Shown: piece by piece, positions 1 to 8,510 of the stretch
Layout of the letters: each line of letters begins with the position of its first letter
How positions within the stretch are numbered: position 1 is the first letter of the stretch
Assembly: GCF_038630985.1 (NCBI RefSeq)
Contig: NZ_CP152049.1
Coordinates: 2,003,501 to 2,067,500, forward strand
From: Paenibacillus sp. FSL H8-0548
GTDB lineage: Bacteria; Bacillota; Bacilli; Paenibacillales; Paenibacillaceae
Direction: 5' to 3'
Length of the DNA: 64,000 nt
Notes under the pieces: generated by a model
Told to the model about the DNA's origin: nothing
The model's input: the letters and a program-made list of their open reading frames with translations, nothing else
Databases searched by the model: none
Made by a program: the position numbers and the translations under genes

Positions 1-1
1 G

Positions 2-1045
2 AAATTTAAGGACGAGGCCGAGCTCAAATGGGCAATGGAGTATATCATGCGCTTGTCATCAAAAGGTGTATTCACGGGCTATGAGGATGGAACATTCAAG
101 CCGTATCAAAATATTAGCCGTATTGAAACGTTAACGGCTGCGGTAAGATTGATGGGTCTTCGCACACAAGCGGAATCGGCTGAGGAAATGAAAACAGAGC
201 TGCAATTCAAGGATGCTGACAAAATTGCTAAGAAGTATCCCTGGGCTGTAGGCTATGTAGCTGTTGCTCTTGAGAACGATTTGTTTGCCGAAACAGAGTC
301 AGAAGTGAAACCGGAGGCTAATGCAACTCGCTTGTGGTCTACGATCCTTCTCATTAAAGCGCTTAAATTGGAAGATGAAGCTAAGGCTTTAAATAATACG
401 AAGCTGGACTTTAAAGATGCGAAGGAAATTCCAGCTGGCTCGGTTGGTTATGTTGCCCTTGCTTTGCAGAAGGGAATCATTACAGGATACAATGATAAAC
501 AGGGTAAGACTTTCCGTCCGAATCAGCCGGTTACAAGAGCAGAGCTTGCCGCGCTTCTTGACCGTACCGATAGCGAGATGCCCGATCAGGATGCAAAGGC
601 AATTACGGGCAAGTTGAAAGCAGCAGCTGCATCTGGCAAGCTAACGGTGGTAAAAGCGGACAACACGGAAGTGAATTTGGAGCTGGATCCGAACGTATTC
701 ATCTTCCGTGAGGATAAGAAGGCGGCAGTAAGTGCGCTTCGAGCGGGTGATGAAGTACTGATTCGTACTTATCAGAACAAAGTTGTATTCATCGAGGTAA
801 CGAAGGCAGCGGCAGTTAATACGTCTTTTTCAGAGCAAGGTATTATTAATACACTTACGTTCAATGCGCAAGCAAAGCTCGCAACCATTTCAATCACCCG
901 TCTGGATAACGGACAAACCCTTGTCTTTATTTATAACGTAGATACAAATGTATCCGTCGTCGGAGATGCATCATTGTTAAAGGTTGGGCAAACGGTTAAG
1001 CTTAAAGGCGATAACAGTATTGTGAAATCTATTGAACTAAAATAA
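2..1045 (+). CDS. SLH-domain cell-surface protein, 5' truncated by window edge
   Basis: The reading frame is open from base 2, so the true start lies upstream. The visible part is about 347 residues. It contains three S-layer homology repeats, each with the GY.DGTF.P / ITR.E pattern: one at the extreme N-terminus (F.DE..LKWA, then GYEDGTFKPYQNISRIE), one around residues 70-120 that is degenerate, and one around 140-195 (GYNDKQGKTFRPNQPVTRAE). SLH repeats bind pyruvylated secondary wall polymer outside the cell. The last 150 residues are beta-rich (KLTVVKADNTEVNLELDP..., then VGQTVKLKGDN) and resemble small repeated beta-barrel domains of unknown role. A terminator follows directly. The SLH assignment is secure; the substrate or role is not visible. 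Confidence 0.85.
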   Translation, partial: KFKDEAELKWAMEYIMRLSSKGVFTGYEDGTFKPYQNISRIETLTAAVRLMGLRTQAESAEEMKTELQFKDADKIAKKYPWAVGYVAVALENDLFAETESEVKPEANATRLWSTILLIKALKLEDEAKALNNTKLDFKDAKEIPAGSVGYVALALQKGIITGYNDKQGKTFRPNQPVTRAELAALLDRTDSEMPDQDAKAITGKLKAAAASGKLTVVKADNTEVNLELDPNVFIFREDKKAAVSALRAGDEVLIRTYQNKVVFIEVTKAAAVNTSFSEQGIINTLTFNAQAKLATISITRLDNGQTLVFIYNVDTNVSVVGDASLLKVGQTVKLKGDNSIVKSIELK

Positions 1046-1060
1046 ATGATTTAAATTGGA

Positions 1061-1090
1061 GGCGTCACCCTTTGCGGTGATGTCTTTTTT
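1061..1090 (+). terminator. Rho-independent terminator after the SLH gene
   Basis: GGCGTCACC and GGTGATGTC form a 9-bp stem with two G-U pairs around a CTTTGC loop, followed by a run of seven T. It starts 16 bases after the SLH stop codon. Confidence 0.85.
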
Positions 1091-1160
1091 TGATATTAGG
1101 CGGAATATTAGGTATGCTTGTTAGTAGATCAAACTAATTTGTGATGCTGAAGGTGATGGG

Positions 1161-1910
1161 ATGGAGCCTATTTTACAAGTGAACGGTTTAACTGGTGGTT
1201 ATAGTCCGAGAAGACCCGTCTTGCATGATATTGCTTTCGAGGTGAAGGCTGGGGAAATGGTAGGCCTTATTGGACTAAACGGTGCGGGCAAAAGTACGAC
1301 CATTAAGCATATACTTGGCTTAATGAAGCCGCAAATTGGAGAAGTAAAGGTAAGCGGAGTTACGCTCGAAGAAAATACCGAACGGTACCGCAGCGCTTTT
1401 GCCTATGTCCCAGAGACGCCGGTACTTTTCGATGAGCTGACGGTGGAGGAGCATTTGCGCCTGACCGGTATGGCCTACAGCGTGCAGGATAATTCCTATG
1501 AAGCTAAGGAAGAAGAGCTGCTGAAGCAATTTCAGATGGTTCCAAAGCGCAAAGCCTTTGCTTCTCATTTGTCTAAGGGGATGAAGCAAAAGGTCATGAT
1601 TATGAACGCGCTGCTGGCAGAGCCGCCGCTGTATATTATCGATGAGCCATTTCTAGGACTTGATCCGCTTGGCATACGCTCCTTGCTTGAACGCTTAGTC
1701 GAGGTGAAGCGCAAGGGAGCAGCCATTTTAATGAGCTCGCATATTTTGTCAACCGTTGAAGCCTATTGCGATCGGTTTATCGTCATGCATCATGGCAAGG
1801 TTGTTGCATTAGGTACGCTCGATGAGGTTAGGCAAGCAGCCGGAATGGATGCGCGAGGCGGTACATTGGAGGATGCCTTCTATAAGCTGGTTACTGGGGG
1901 CAATACATAA
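1161..1910 (+). CDS. ecsA: ABC transporter ATP-binding protein EcsA
   Basis: 249 residues, the usual EcsA length. The nucleotide-binding domain is complete: Walker A GLNGAGKS (38-45), signature LSKGMKQK (137-144), Walker B LYIIDEP (157-163), D-loop GLDP and switch His194 (SSH). A Shine-Dalgarno-like AAGGTGA precedes the ATG. The stop overlaps the next start by one base (TAATG), so translation with ecsB is probably coupled. In Bacillus subtilis the Ecs exporter affects protein secretion, competence and regulated intramembrane proteolysis through RasP; its transported substrate is unsettled. The EcsA identity rests on ATPase type plus the adjacent EcsB-like permease. Confidence 0.88.
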   Translation: MEPILQVNGLTGGYSPRRPVLHDIAFEVKAGEMVGLIGLNGAGKSTTIKHILGLMKPQIGEVKVSGVTLEENTERYRSAFAYVPETPVLFDELTVEEHLRLTGMAYSVQDNSYEAKEEELLKQFQMVPKRKAFASHLSKGMKQKVMIMNALLAEPPLYIIDEPFLGLDPLGIRSLLERLVEVKRKGAAILMSSHILSTVEAYCDRFIVMHHGKVVALGTLDEVRQAAGMDARGGTLEDAFYKLVTGGNT

Positions 1911-3157
1911 TGAGCCATAATCGTAATTTGGAGACGATATGGCAGCAGCGTGCCAAGGCGTTCCGTAAGGAGACGATGCCATATTTTCGTTATATGGGAC
2001 AAAGCGGTTTTCCTGCATTTATGTCCTTAATTTTAATCTCTGCGACTATTGGATATTTTAAGCTGATTCATCATTTGCCTGTAGGCTTTCCTATTGCGAC
2101 AGTTGGTGTTATTGCATTAATGCTAGTGCTATGCTGGAGTCCGCTTCGTACGTGGCTCTCCGCAGGCGATACCGTGTTTATGATGCCGCGTGAAGCAGGG
2201 ATGACCGGCTATTTGCGTCTTTCTTTTCGCTATAACTCGTTAGCTTGCGTGGTACTGGCGGCATGTGTTCTGCTTCTCTACTTGCCAATTTATAATCAAG
2301 GGGCAGCACTTAGCGGAGGCTGGGCGCTTGCTGCTGCTGCTGCAGCTCTAAAGGCAGCAAATAGCTGGGGGGCATGGAAGGAAAGACAAATGACTTGGCC
2401 AGGCATGAGGCGGCTTATGCGGCTGCTGCGCTGGATAATGACAGCAGGTGCGCTAGCGGCATGGCTAACTTCTCCGCTTTGGCAGGCGGCGGGCTTTACT
2501 TTGTTAATTGCCGTGCTCGCCGCTTTGCTGTACAGGCTTCCAAGCATGCACAAGCTGCCTTGGGAGAGGCTGATTGAAGAGGAAGCGAAGACGCGCAAGC
2601 GCTATTATGCTTTTTTTGGATTATTTATTGATGTGCCAACGCTGCAATCTACTACTGCAAGAAGATCTTATTTAGCTTGGATACTGAGGCTGGTGCCCTA
2701 TTCGAGCCGCAACACGTTTATTTATCTTTACACAGCCTCGCTGCTAAGGACGGAAATGGGCGGGATTATCCTCAGACTGCTCTTTCTCGGGTGCTTAATC
2801 ACCTATTGGTTTGCTGAAGCCGTATCACTGTCCGGCTATGGCTGTGTCATCGTTTTTGCAATATTTATGGGGCTGATATCCGTTCAGCTGGGCAGCCTAC
2901 GGCATGTTCACCGCTATTCGGTATGGAAGCATGTATATCCGCTCCCCGAGTCGCAGCGCATGAAACAATATTTAAAGGTGGACCGGGCAGCGATGCTCAT
3001 TTGTGCTTTATTGCTTTGGTTATTCATCCTGCTGCCGCTAGCGATCTCAGGTGTATACGTACCAACGCTTGCTGCAGCAGCGCTTTCGATAATATACATC
3101 GCTATTCGGCCAGCACGTCTGCGCAAGAAGCTTATGAAGGAACAAGATGAAGAATAA
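1910..3157 (+). CDS. ecsB: ABC transporter permease EcsB
   Basis: 415 residues, close to the roughly 408 of B. subtilis EcsB. It is strongly hydrophobic, with about eight to ten predicted membrane segments in pairs and a basic cytoplasmic stretch near residues 160-175. A conserved-looking central loop reads LIEEEAKTRKRYYAFFGLFIDVP, typical of EcsB. It shares one base with the ecsA stop codon and ends just before a strong terminator, so ecsAB is a two-gene operon. The third gene of the B. subtilis operon (ecsC) is not here. Confidence 0.86.
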   Translation: MSHNRNLETIWQQRAKAFRKETMPYFRYMGQSGFPAFMSLILISATIGYFKLIHHLPVGFPIATVGVIALMLVLCWSPLRTWLSAGDTVFMMPREAGMTGYLRLSFRYNSLACVVLAACVLLLYLPIYNQGAALSGGWALAAAAAALKAANSWGAWKERQMTWPGMRRLMRLLRWIMTAGALAAWLTSPLWQAAGFTLLIAVLAALLYRLPSMHKLPWERLIEEEAKTRKRYYAFFGLFIDVPTLQSTTARRSYLAWILRLVPYSSRNTFIYLYTASLLRTEMGGIILRLLFLGCLITYWFAEAVSLSGYGCVIVFAIFMGLISVQLGSLRHVHRYSVWKHVYPLPESQRMKQYLKVDRAAMLICALLLWLFILLPLAISGVYVPTLAAAALSIIYIAIRPARLRKKLMKEQDEE

Positions 3158-3162
3158 AAAAT

Positions 3163-3220
3163 AACCCCTCAGCAGGAGCATTCGTTAAGACAAGCTTCCG
3201 CTGAGGGGTTTGTTTTGTTT
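3163..3220. terminator. Bidirectional terminator between ecsB and the aminotransferase gene
   Basis: AACCCCTCAGC (3163-3173) pairs perfectly with GCTGAGGGGTT (3200-3210). The plus strand continues with TGTTTTGTTT. On the minus strand the hairpin is followed by a T-rich tract (complement of 3153-3162). It can therefore serve both converging genes. Confidence 0.85.
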
Positions 3221-3275
3221 GAAATATAGGAAAGTATAGTTATTTCACGGGTGTCGCTGCATTATCGCTTGTTGG

Positions 3276-4580
3276 TTATACTTTTTGAGCAATCAATTCG
3301 TTAACCGCTTTGAAGATGGTATCAAACAGCTCTTCAAGGTTATCTTCTTCTATGCAGGAGAAGGCTACGCGAAGATCCGTTTCACCAAGCGCGATTGTTC
3401 CAATGCCATATTCGTTCAGCAAATGAACACGGACCTCTTCAGCTGTAACACGGTTTAGTTTAAGGCACATAAAATACCCGGAGTTGAATGGGTAGTAGCC
3501 CCATACGTCACCATATCGACCACTGTCGAGCAGAGATTTCACGCAATTGGCCCGGCCCTTCATAATTTCGTATTTTTCCGCTTTCTGAGCTTCAAAATCA
3601 GGGGAAGTCAGTGCGCGCAATACGAATGTTTGTGACGGATGTGGACCACTGGAAATGGTAGCGCGAATAATACCTGTCGTTTTTTGCTCCAATGCGGCTA
3701 AAACATTTGTTGAGGTTGAAGCATAAGTGATAAAGCCTACACGGAAGCCCCAAACGTATTCTTCTTTCGTTGCGCCATCGACCTTTACAGCTAGAACACG
3801 CGGATGGAGGTCAGCTAGTCTTGAGAATAAAGATTCCTGTAAGGAATCTTCAAAGAACAAGCCAAAATAAGCATCATCGGTTACGACTACGACATTAATG
3901 CCTGCTTCTGCAGCATCAAGAATCGCGGCGATAATTTCTTCGCCTTCCTGTGGTCCTGGCGTATAGCCCGTAGGGTTGTTCGGGAAGTTAAGCACCACAA
4001 TGGCTTTGCCCTTGTCCTTCTGTGCAAGCAATGCCTCGCGAAGACCTACGCTATTGAAACGTGTTTGATCATTATATAGCGGGTATTCTACGATTTCGGC
4101 ACCACGGCGAATACTGAACGTTAGCTCATAGTTTTCCCAGTTTTTATTTGGAATAATAACGGCATCGCCAGCATCAGCGAATAAATCCGCTACAATGCTA
4201 AGACCATGCGTCAATGCATTCGTTACAACTGGATTGCCGAAGCTCTTAGAGGCAAGGGAAGGGTTATCCTTGATCATCTTCGTACGCCAAGCAGCACGCA
4301 GTTCTGGTTTGCCTGCTGGCGGAGCATATTCATATATATCTTTCGGATTGTAAGCAGAGAGCGTATCTTGGATGATCTTTAGATGCATCGGTTGTCCGCC
4401 TTCTGTTGCAATTCCGATCGTAGCGTTAAATTTAGTTGCTTTCGTCTTCGCTTCGGCGGACTGACTGAGTATGCCCTCTTTCGGGAAATAAATCGCTTTG
4501 CCTAAGGCTGACAACATCGCATAGACGTTCGGGCTTTCTGATTGCAACGTCTCGTTTAACTGCTGAGCAAGTGGGTTCAT
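3276..4580 (-). CDS. PLP-dependent aminotransferase, class I/II
   Basis: 434 residues of fold-type I aminotransferase. Visible landmarks are NFPNNPTGY (198-206), the cofactor-ring residues D235 and Y238 in DDAYFG, the Schiff-base lysine K272 in DGATKEE, and R280 in GFRVGF. The likely reaction is transfer of an amino group from an aspartate-like or aromatic amino acid to a 2-oxo acid in the cytosol. The substrate cannot be read from the motifs. The gene stands alone, with its own promoter (4622-4651) and terminator. AAGGATGG lies about ten bases before the ATG. Some relatives are annotated as aspartate/tyrosine/aromatic aminotransferases. Confidence 0.85.
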   Translation of the reverse strand: MNPLAQQLNETLQSESPNVYAMLSALGKAIYFPKEGILSQSAEAKTKATKFNATIGIATEGGQPMHLKIIQDTLSAYNPKDIYEYAPPAGKPELRAAWRTKMIKDNPSLASKSFGNPVVTNALTHGLSIVADLFADAGDAVIIPNKNWENYELTFSIRRGAEIVEYPLYNDQTRFNSVGLREALLAQKDKGKAIVVLNFPNNPTGYTPGPQEGEEIIAAILDAAEAGINVVVVTDDAYFGLFFEDSLQESLFSRLADLHPRVLAVKVDGATKEEYVWGFRVGFITYASTSTNVLAALEQKTTGIIRATISSGPHPSQTFVLRALTSPDFEAQKAEKYEIMKGRANCVKSLLDSGRYGDVWGYYPFNSGYFMCLKLNRVTAEEVRVHLLNEYGIGTIALGETDLRVAFSCIEEDNLEELFDTIFKAVNELIAQKV

Positions 4581-4621
4581 GGACTTTATTCCATCCTTCC
4601 GAAATTATCATTAGATTAGGT

Positions 4622-4651
4622 ATAATATATACGAACGTGCTGAAATTGCAA
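4622..4651 (-). promoter_or_regulatory. Sigma-A-type promoter for the aminotransferase gene
   Basis: Read on the minus strand, TTGCAA (complement of 4646-4651) is followed by an 18-base spacer and TATTAT (complement of 4622-4627), about 40 bases before the ATG. Confidence 0.45.
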
Positions 4652-4749
4652 GCTGTTAGCTTTTTTTGATCGTGTCGGTTGCTATTATAACATTTTTTTA
4701 GTGCCGCAAACCATTCTCAAAGCAAATTTTATCGTAATTTTAGGGCTAC

Positions 4750-4779
4750 TTGCACAAAAGTTTGCAGCTGTTGTATGAT
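4750..4779 (+). promoter_or_regulatory. Sigma-A-type promoter for the AraC-family gene
   Basis: TTGCAC (4750-4755), an 18-base spacer, then TATGAT (4774-4779). It sits 32 bases before the chosen ATG at 4812. Confidence 0.5.
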
Positions 4780-4811
4780 GACGGCATAGATTTGCACAGG
4801 AGGTGGCCCCT

Positions 4812-5597
4812 ATGCTGCACACTTCGCCAGAAAGCTACGTTCTACTCCCGCCGTTTGCAAAGATTGTATGTGAGCCGGGCTGGAGATGGGCGAGACGAGA
4901 GAAGCCATTGGCCAATTTTGATTTATTTTACATATGGAGCGGGGAGGGGGAACTTGAGCTCAATGGAACGACCTATCCGGTTGGTCCGGGAAGCTGCTTC
5001 CTGTTTCGTCCGGGAGATTACACCTGCGCTACGCATAACCCTCAGCGTCCGCTCGTATTAACCTATATCCATTTCGCCATTAACGAACCGACAGATCTGG
5101 TGCCGAACCAGTATAGAGTGCTAACGGACACTGTCGATTTCGAATATATGCTCTCGCGCTATGTAAGACTATTCCTCGTTCAGACTTACGCGGCAGAGGA
5201 GGAAGCGCAGCTTGTTCTTAAGCAGCTAATGATTCATTTGCTTAGAGAGGACAGGCAGCTGCCGGTTGAGAAGAAGGCGAGCAACCAGTTGACAGAGGCT
5301 ATTCACGAGGTAGCTAATTATGTTCGGCAAAATCCAAGCATCCCACATCGGGTGGAGGATTTGGCGATGCGTGCGCAGCTGTCGCCGCGTTATTTTTCAA
5401 TGAAGTTCAAAGAACTGATTGGGATGTCAGTTCAGACCTACATGATCCGCACGAGAATTGATCGCGCTCAGCATTTGCTGATGCATGTGGGGATGAATGT
5501 TACAGAGGTAGCGGATGCGCTAGGCTATCGTGATATCTTTTTTTTCAGCAGGCAATTTAAGCAGTATACAGGGCGCAGCCCGTCGGAGATCAGATAG
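4812..5597 (+). CDS. AraC-family transcriptional regulator with cupin sensor domain
   Basis: 261 residues from the ATG at 4812. This start is chosen because AGGAGG at 4798-4803 lies eight bases upstream; a GTG at 4803 would overlap that ribosome site. Residues about 15-95 form an AraC-type cupin ligand pocket (FYIWSGEGELELNG, then GSCFLFRPGDY). The last 100 residues hold the paired helix-turn-helix: first helix pair near RVEDLAMRAQLSPRYFS and the second near VTEVADALGYRDIFFFSRQFKQYTGRSPSE. Such proteins usually control sugar-use genes. The nearest genes do not show the target. It has its own promoter and terminator. Confidence 0.88.
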   Translation: MLHTSPESYVLLPPFAKIVCEPGWRWARREKPLANFDLFYIWSGEGELELNGTTYPVGPGSCFLFRPGDYTCATHNPQRPLVLTYIHFAINEPTDLVPNQYRVLTDTVDFEYMLSRYVRLFLVQTYAAEEEAQLVLKQLMIHLLREDRQLPVEKKASNQLTEAIHEVANYVRQNPSIPHRVEDLAMRAQLSPRYFSMKFKELIGMSVQTYMIRTRIDRAQHLLMHVGMNVTEVADALGYRDIFFFSRQFKQYTGRSPSEIR

Positions 5598-5623
5598 CTT
5601 ATATCGCAACGAAGCTATGAACC

Positions 5624-5660
5624 AGCTGGGCAGAAATGTTATTTCTGTGCAGCTTTTTTT
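5624..5660 (+). terminator. Terminator after the AraC-family gene
   Basis: AGCTG (5624-5628) pairs with CAGCT (5650-5654), and GCAGAAAT pairs with ATTTCTGT, leaving a short mismatch and a three-base loop. Seven or more T follow. Confidence 0.8.
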
Positions 5661-5782
5661 ATGGACATGTGTAGAAAGCAGCAAGAATAACCTCATGATG
5701 ACGCCCAGTGGCGGAAAAAGGCCGCGTCTCATAGGGTGCTGTGAGGAGTACCGAGTGCAGCCCGGTGAGTGGGCGTGGATAA

Positions 5783-6005
5783 GCGGTATCGTGGCCAAAT
5801 AGATCTAAAATTTAGATCTAAGGAGGCCAAATCGCTCAAAAGGCAGAAATAGGTCTATAAATTAGACCTAATGCCGAGCGCAGGCGATCAAATGGGCTGT
5901 ATACGCGGTATCGTGGCCAAATAGATCTAAAATTTAGATCTAAAGGAGGCCAAATCGCTCAAAAGGCAGAAATAGGTCTATAAATTAGACCTAATGCCGA
6001 GCGCA
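5783..6005. repeat. Direct duplication of a 122-bp unit, each copy with two palindromes
   Basis: Copy 1 runs from 5783 to about 5882 and copy 2 from 5905 to about 6005, with a period of 122 bases. They are nearly identical; copy 2 has one extra A before AGGAGG. Each copy holds AGATCTAAAATTTAGATCT (palindromic with one unpaired base) and TAGGTCTA-TAAAT-TAGACCTA. The 607-base gap from 5598 to 6204 contains the AraC terminator, this duplication, a small GCAAAC/GTTTGC hairpin (6028-6043) and the psd terminator. No credible gene was seen. Confidence 0.9.
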
Positions 6006-6088
6006 AGCCATCAATCACTTGGTGGGAGCAAACGCTAGTTTGCAGGACTGTGTATGAAAGGCTGTCCCTTGTCCAATCGAACATAAGC

Positions 6089-6155
6089 AAAAAAAGAAAC
6101 CAATCTTTAGTAAAATGTCTGCTCCAAGCAGTCTTTTTACTAAGGATTGGTTTCT
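6089..6155 (-). terminator. Long-stem terminator after psd
   Basis: The arms at 6095-6115 and 6135-6155 pair over 21 bases (one G-U) around a 19-base loop. On the minus strand the stem is followed by seven T (complement of the A run at 6089-6095). psd ends 50 bases before it. The stem is unusually long for a terminator. Confidence 0.85.
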
Positions 6156-6204
6156 GAAGATTAGGAGAAGCTGAGGCGCGGCTTCAACTTCGTATTTGGG
6201 CCGA

Positions 6205-6993
6205 TTAGCGACTGCGAAGGGAGCCGAGCAACTCGCCCATTTGAACCTTGCTGCCAAGCAGATTATTATCTCGCGGAGTAAATGTTTTGTCCTCCAGTAC
6301 CAGAACGACAGTTGAGCCGAACTCGAAGTAGGCCAGCTCCTCGCCCTTAGACATCGTGCTCTTAAGCGGCTGCACATACTGAATGCTGCTCACATTCATT
6401 GCCCCAACCTTGACAACAGCTGCTTCTCCTTCGCTGTGCTGCATGTACGTAATTAGCCGCTCGTTGCGGCTGAGCACTCTTCGCATATGGCGCAGACCAA
6501 AGTCATTCACCGGATAAACCTTGCCTGCAATATGCTCACGCTCCACAATGTGGCCACTAACCGGAGTGTGGATACGATGATAATCGGTAGGACTTAAATA
6601 AAGCACAATATAATAGCCATTCAAATAATTTGACGCTCGCGGAGAACGATTGAGAAGCTCATCAATCGTATAGTCCTGTCCTTTTACGTTCACAAGGGTG
6701 CCTTGATTTATCGGTCCGGCACCAGTAATAAGTGCGTCTACTGGACTCACGAGTGAGTCAGCATCCGAATGAATTTCCCGAAGTCCAGTCTTCAGCCGAC
6801 GTGTGAAAAACTCATTCAATGTATGATATTGGGACAGCGGCTTCTCTGCTTCCTCTGTCTTAATTTTGTATGTCTTAGCAAAATGGGAAATAAAAGGGCG
6901 GCTGGCAGCTGATTGCGCGAACCTTCCAGTCATGCTGGATATCCATTTGCGAGAGCTTAATTCTGTCATAGAACGAAGCAGCCATTTTGTCAT
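6205..6993 (-). CDS. psd: Phosphatidylserine decarboxylase proenzyme
   Basis: 262 residues from the ATG at 6993, matching the length of B. subtilis Psd. A longer GTG start at 7050 would add 19 residues that look non-native. The enzyme makes phosphatidylethanolamine from phosphatidylserine at the membrane. The self-cleavage site is GST at 226-228: Ser227 would become the pyruvoyl group. The motif reads FGST, whereas LGST is the commonest form. The charge-relay candidates are D86 (SPVDA) and H139 (DYHRIH). The conserved KVGAMNV stretch lies at 195-201. AGGAGAGG lies rather far from the ATG (about 16 bases), separated by the inverted repeat ACGTGA/TCACGT. No pssA gene is adjacent. Confidence 0.92.
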   Translation of the reverse strand: MTKWLLRSMTELSSRKWISSMTGRFAQSAASRPFISHFAKTYKIKTEEAEKPLSQYHTLNEFFTRRLKTGLREIHSDADSLVSPVDALITGAGPINQGTLVNVKGQDYTIDELLNRSPRASNYLNGYYIVLYLSPTDYHRIHTPVSGHIVEREHIAGKVYPVNDFGLRHMRRVLSRNERLITYMQHSEGEAAVVKVGAMNVSSIQYVQPLKSTMSKGEELAYFEFGSTVVLVLEDKTFTPRDNNLLGSKVQMGELLGSLRSR

Positions 6994-7116
6994 ACGTGAA
7001 CCGTCACGTCCTCTCCTGCTAGGGGGAAATTGTCCTAACACCCACCACACAGTGTGACATATTCAGCTCGATTTTTCAATATATAAGAATTTATAAGTTA
7101 GCAATTGTAAATAGGC

Positions 7117-7890
7117 TTATCGATCACTGCGAAACGAGCTTTGCCTTTTGCGCGATATGATGAAAACATAGACCGCCGCCGCCGCTAATACGGCTGCACC
7201 GATGAATGCTGCGATAGTCACGTGTGATTGCTGCCCTTCCTTAACGGCAATCGCTATAAATGACCAGACAAACACAAGGATATATACCGTATCTTTATAA
7301 TGGATGCCAATGAAGAGTGCAAGCAGGCTGGCTGCTGTCAGCATGATGATCGTCCATGTTATATCAGACAGCCCAAAGCCGTCCCATTTGGAGGCATAAA
7401 GGACCACCGCTGCATTTACAATGCTAGCCGTGCTTATCCAGCCTAGATACAAGCTGAACGGAAGGCGCACGAGAAGACTCTCAGCAATGCTGGGAGAGAG
7501 CTTAATGATTCGGATTGAGATATAAATCGTGATGAGTGATAGCAGTAAAGCTGCCATGATGTATAAGCTGCTGAGAAGCTTCTCATATTGCCAAGCGAGT
7601 ATCCATGCCACGTTCAGCAGACAGCTAATTAGGAACCACGGGCCTACGCTTTGGACGTTTTTGCTATTAGCTGCTCTTCGAGTGAACTGATAAGCGGTAA
7701 ATCCGATCAGCAAAATATAAATAACCGACCATATAGAAAAAGCATAGGGCGCAGGAGTAATGAGAACGGGATATTTGGCAGATAGTTCTCCTGTTGTTTT
7801 GTTATTAATCGGGAGCCACTGTGCGAGCGCATTAACAAATAATACGGCTGCGAGTCCAATGACATTTAACCATTTCCAGTAGTTTTTCAT
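7117..7890 (-). CDS. TspO/MBR-like tryptophan-rich membrane protein
   Basis: 257 residues with about seven to eight hydrophobic segments. Residues 47-60 read APYAFSIWSVIYIL, and WILAWQYEKL follows in the next helix pair; these match the tryptophan-rich sensory protein group, a distant and longer branch of TspO. TspO relatives bind porphyrins, but that role is not shown for this long form. A basic tail (SRKRQSSFRSDR) ends the protein. GGAGGTAGCGTT precedes the ATG. It points away from the small membrane gene at 8118, with a short copy of the dispersed repeat between them. Confidence 0.7.
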   Translation of the reverse strand: MKNYWKWLNVIGLAAVLFVNALAQWLPINNKTTGELSAKYPVLITPAPYAFSIWSVIYILLIGFTAYQFTRRAANSKNVQSVGPWFLISCLLNVAWILAWQYEKLLSSLYIMAALLLSLITIYISIRIIKLSPSIAESLLVRLPFSLYLGWISTASIVNAAVVLYASKWDGFGLSDITWTIIMLTAASLLALFIGIHYKDTVYILVFVWSFIAIAVKEGQQSHVTIAAFIGAAVLAAAAVYVFIISRKRQSSFRSDR

Positions 7891-7921
7891 AACGCTACCT
7901 CCATTTACCCTCTGTTATTCC

Positions 7922-7994
7922 TATATAAGTTGAACTTGAAAAATGATATTCTCGCGCAGCGCCCAAAACGTGAGTTTCTAGTTTAACTTATATA
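7922..7994. repeat. Short copy of the dispersed TATATAAGTTGAAC element
   Basis: 73 bases with ends TATATAAGTTGAAC (7922-7935) and GTTTAACTTATATA (7981-7994), inverted with one mismatch. The inside is CTCGCGCAGCGCCCAAAACG, which also ends the full copies at 30049 and 42181; the middle of those copies is missing here. It is an internally deleted family member between two divergent genes. Confidence 0.88.
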
Positions 7995-8117
7995 GATGCT
8001 TCAATTCTTATGTACACATGTTTACATGAATTTATTCAGCCTGATCGATTTATTGGATCGGAAAATAGGTTTAGGACCATTCAAAATAACCGAACCTGTC
8101 ACTAGAGGTGAAGGTTA

Positions 8118-8414
8118 ATGATGATTATGATTGGCGCAGCGCTCATAGTTGGAGCGTTTTTAATTGGATGGATAAGCAAAATGAGTGATTTGATCAGCCG
8201 AATTTTTGATGTCGTCGCGGCTGCCGCTGTATTTGTTTTTTATGTTACAGCAGCAGATGCTGTTATGGAGACGCTAGCCAACGACACAGTGTTTATGACC
8301 GAGGTGCATAAGGTGCTTGAAAATGCTGGATTTCTGGCAAGCGGTGCCTATCTGGGTCCTTATATCCTTGCAAGAATTGCAATGCTGCCAGCGTATTTGT
8401 TTGGACGTAAATAG
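8118..8414 (+). CDS. Small hypothetical membrane protein
   Basis: 98 residues, not recognised. It has a hydrophobic N-terminal segment (about 2-20), a second around 30-48 and a third around 72-95, and ends in a basic RK. A ribosome site AGGTGAAGG precedes the ATG; the second ATG three bases on is an equal alternative. It stands between a repeat element and a HAD phosphatase gene. No function can be inferred. Confidence 0.6.
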   Translation: MMIMIGAALIVGAFLIGWISKMSDLISRIFDVVAAAAVFVFYVTAADAVMETLANDTVFMTEVHKVLENAGFLASGAYLGPYILARIAMLPAYLFGRK

Positions 8415-8451
8415 GGAGCGATTCATTTGAACAAAAATCCACTGGGCAAGC

Positions 8452-8481
8452 TTGCGATTATTTCCATTATTCCGGTATGAT
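8452..8481 (+). promoter_or_regulatory. Possible sigma-A promoter for the HAD gene
   Basis: TTGCGA (8452-8457), 18-base spacer, TATGAT (8476-8481), 29 bases before the ATG at 8511. Confidence 0.4.
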
Positions 8482-8510
8482 AAGAGCAGATCTTGAAGGA
8501 GGATTTTTCA

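Noticed and set aside
5530..5802. 90-codon plus-strand frame overlapping the end of the AraC gene
   Set aside because: It overlaps a good gene in another frame, spans the AraC terminator and runs into the repeat.
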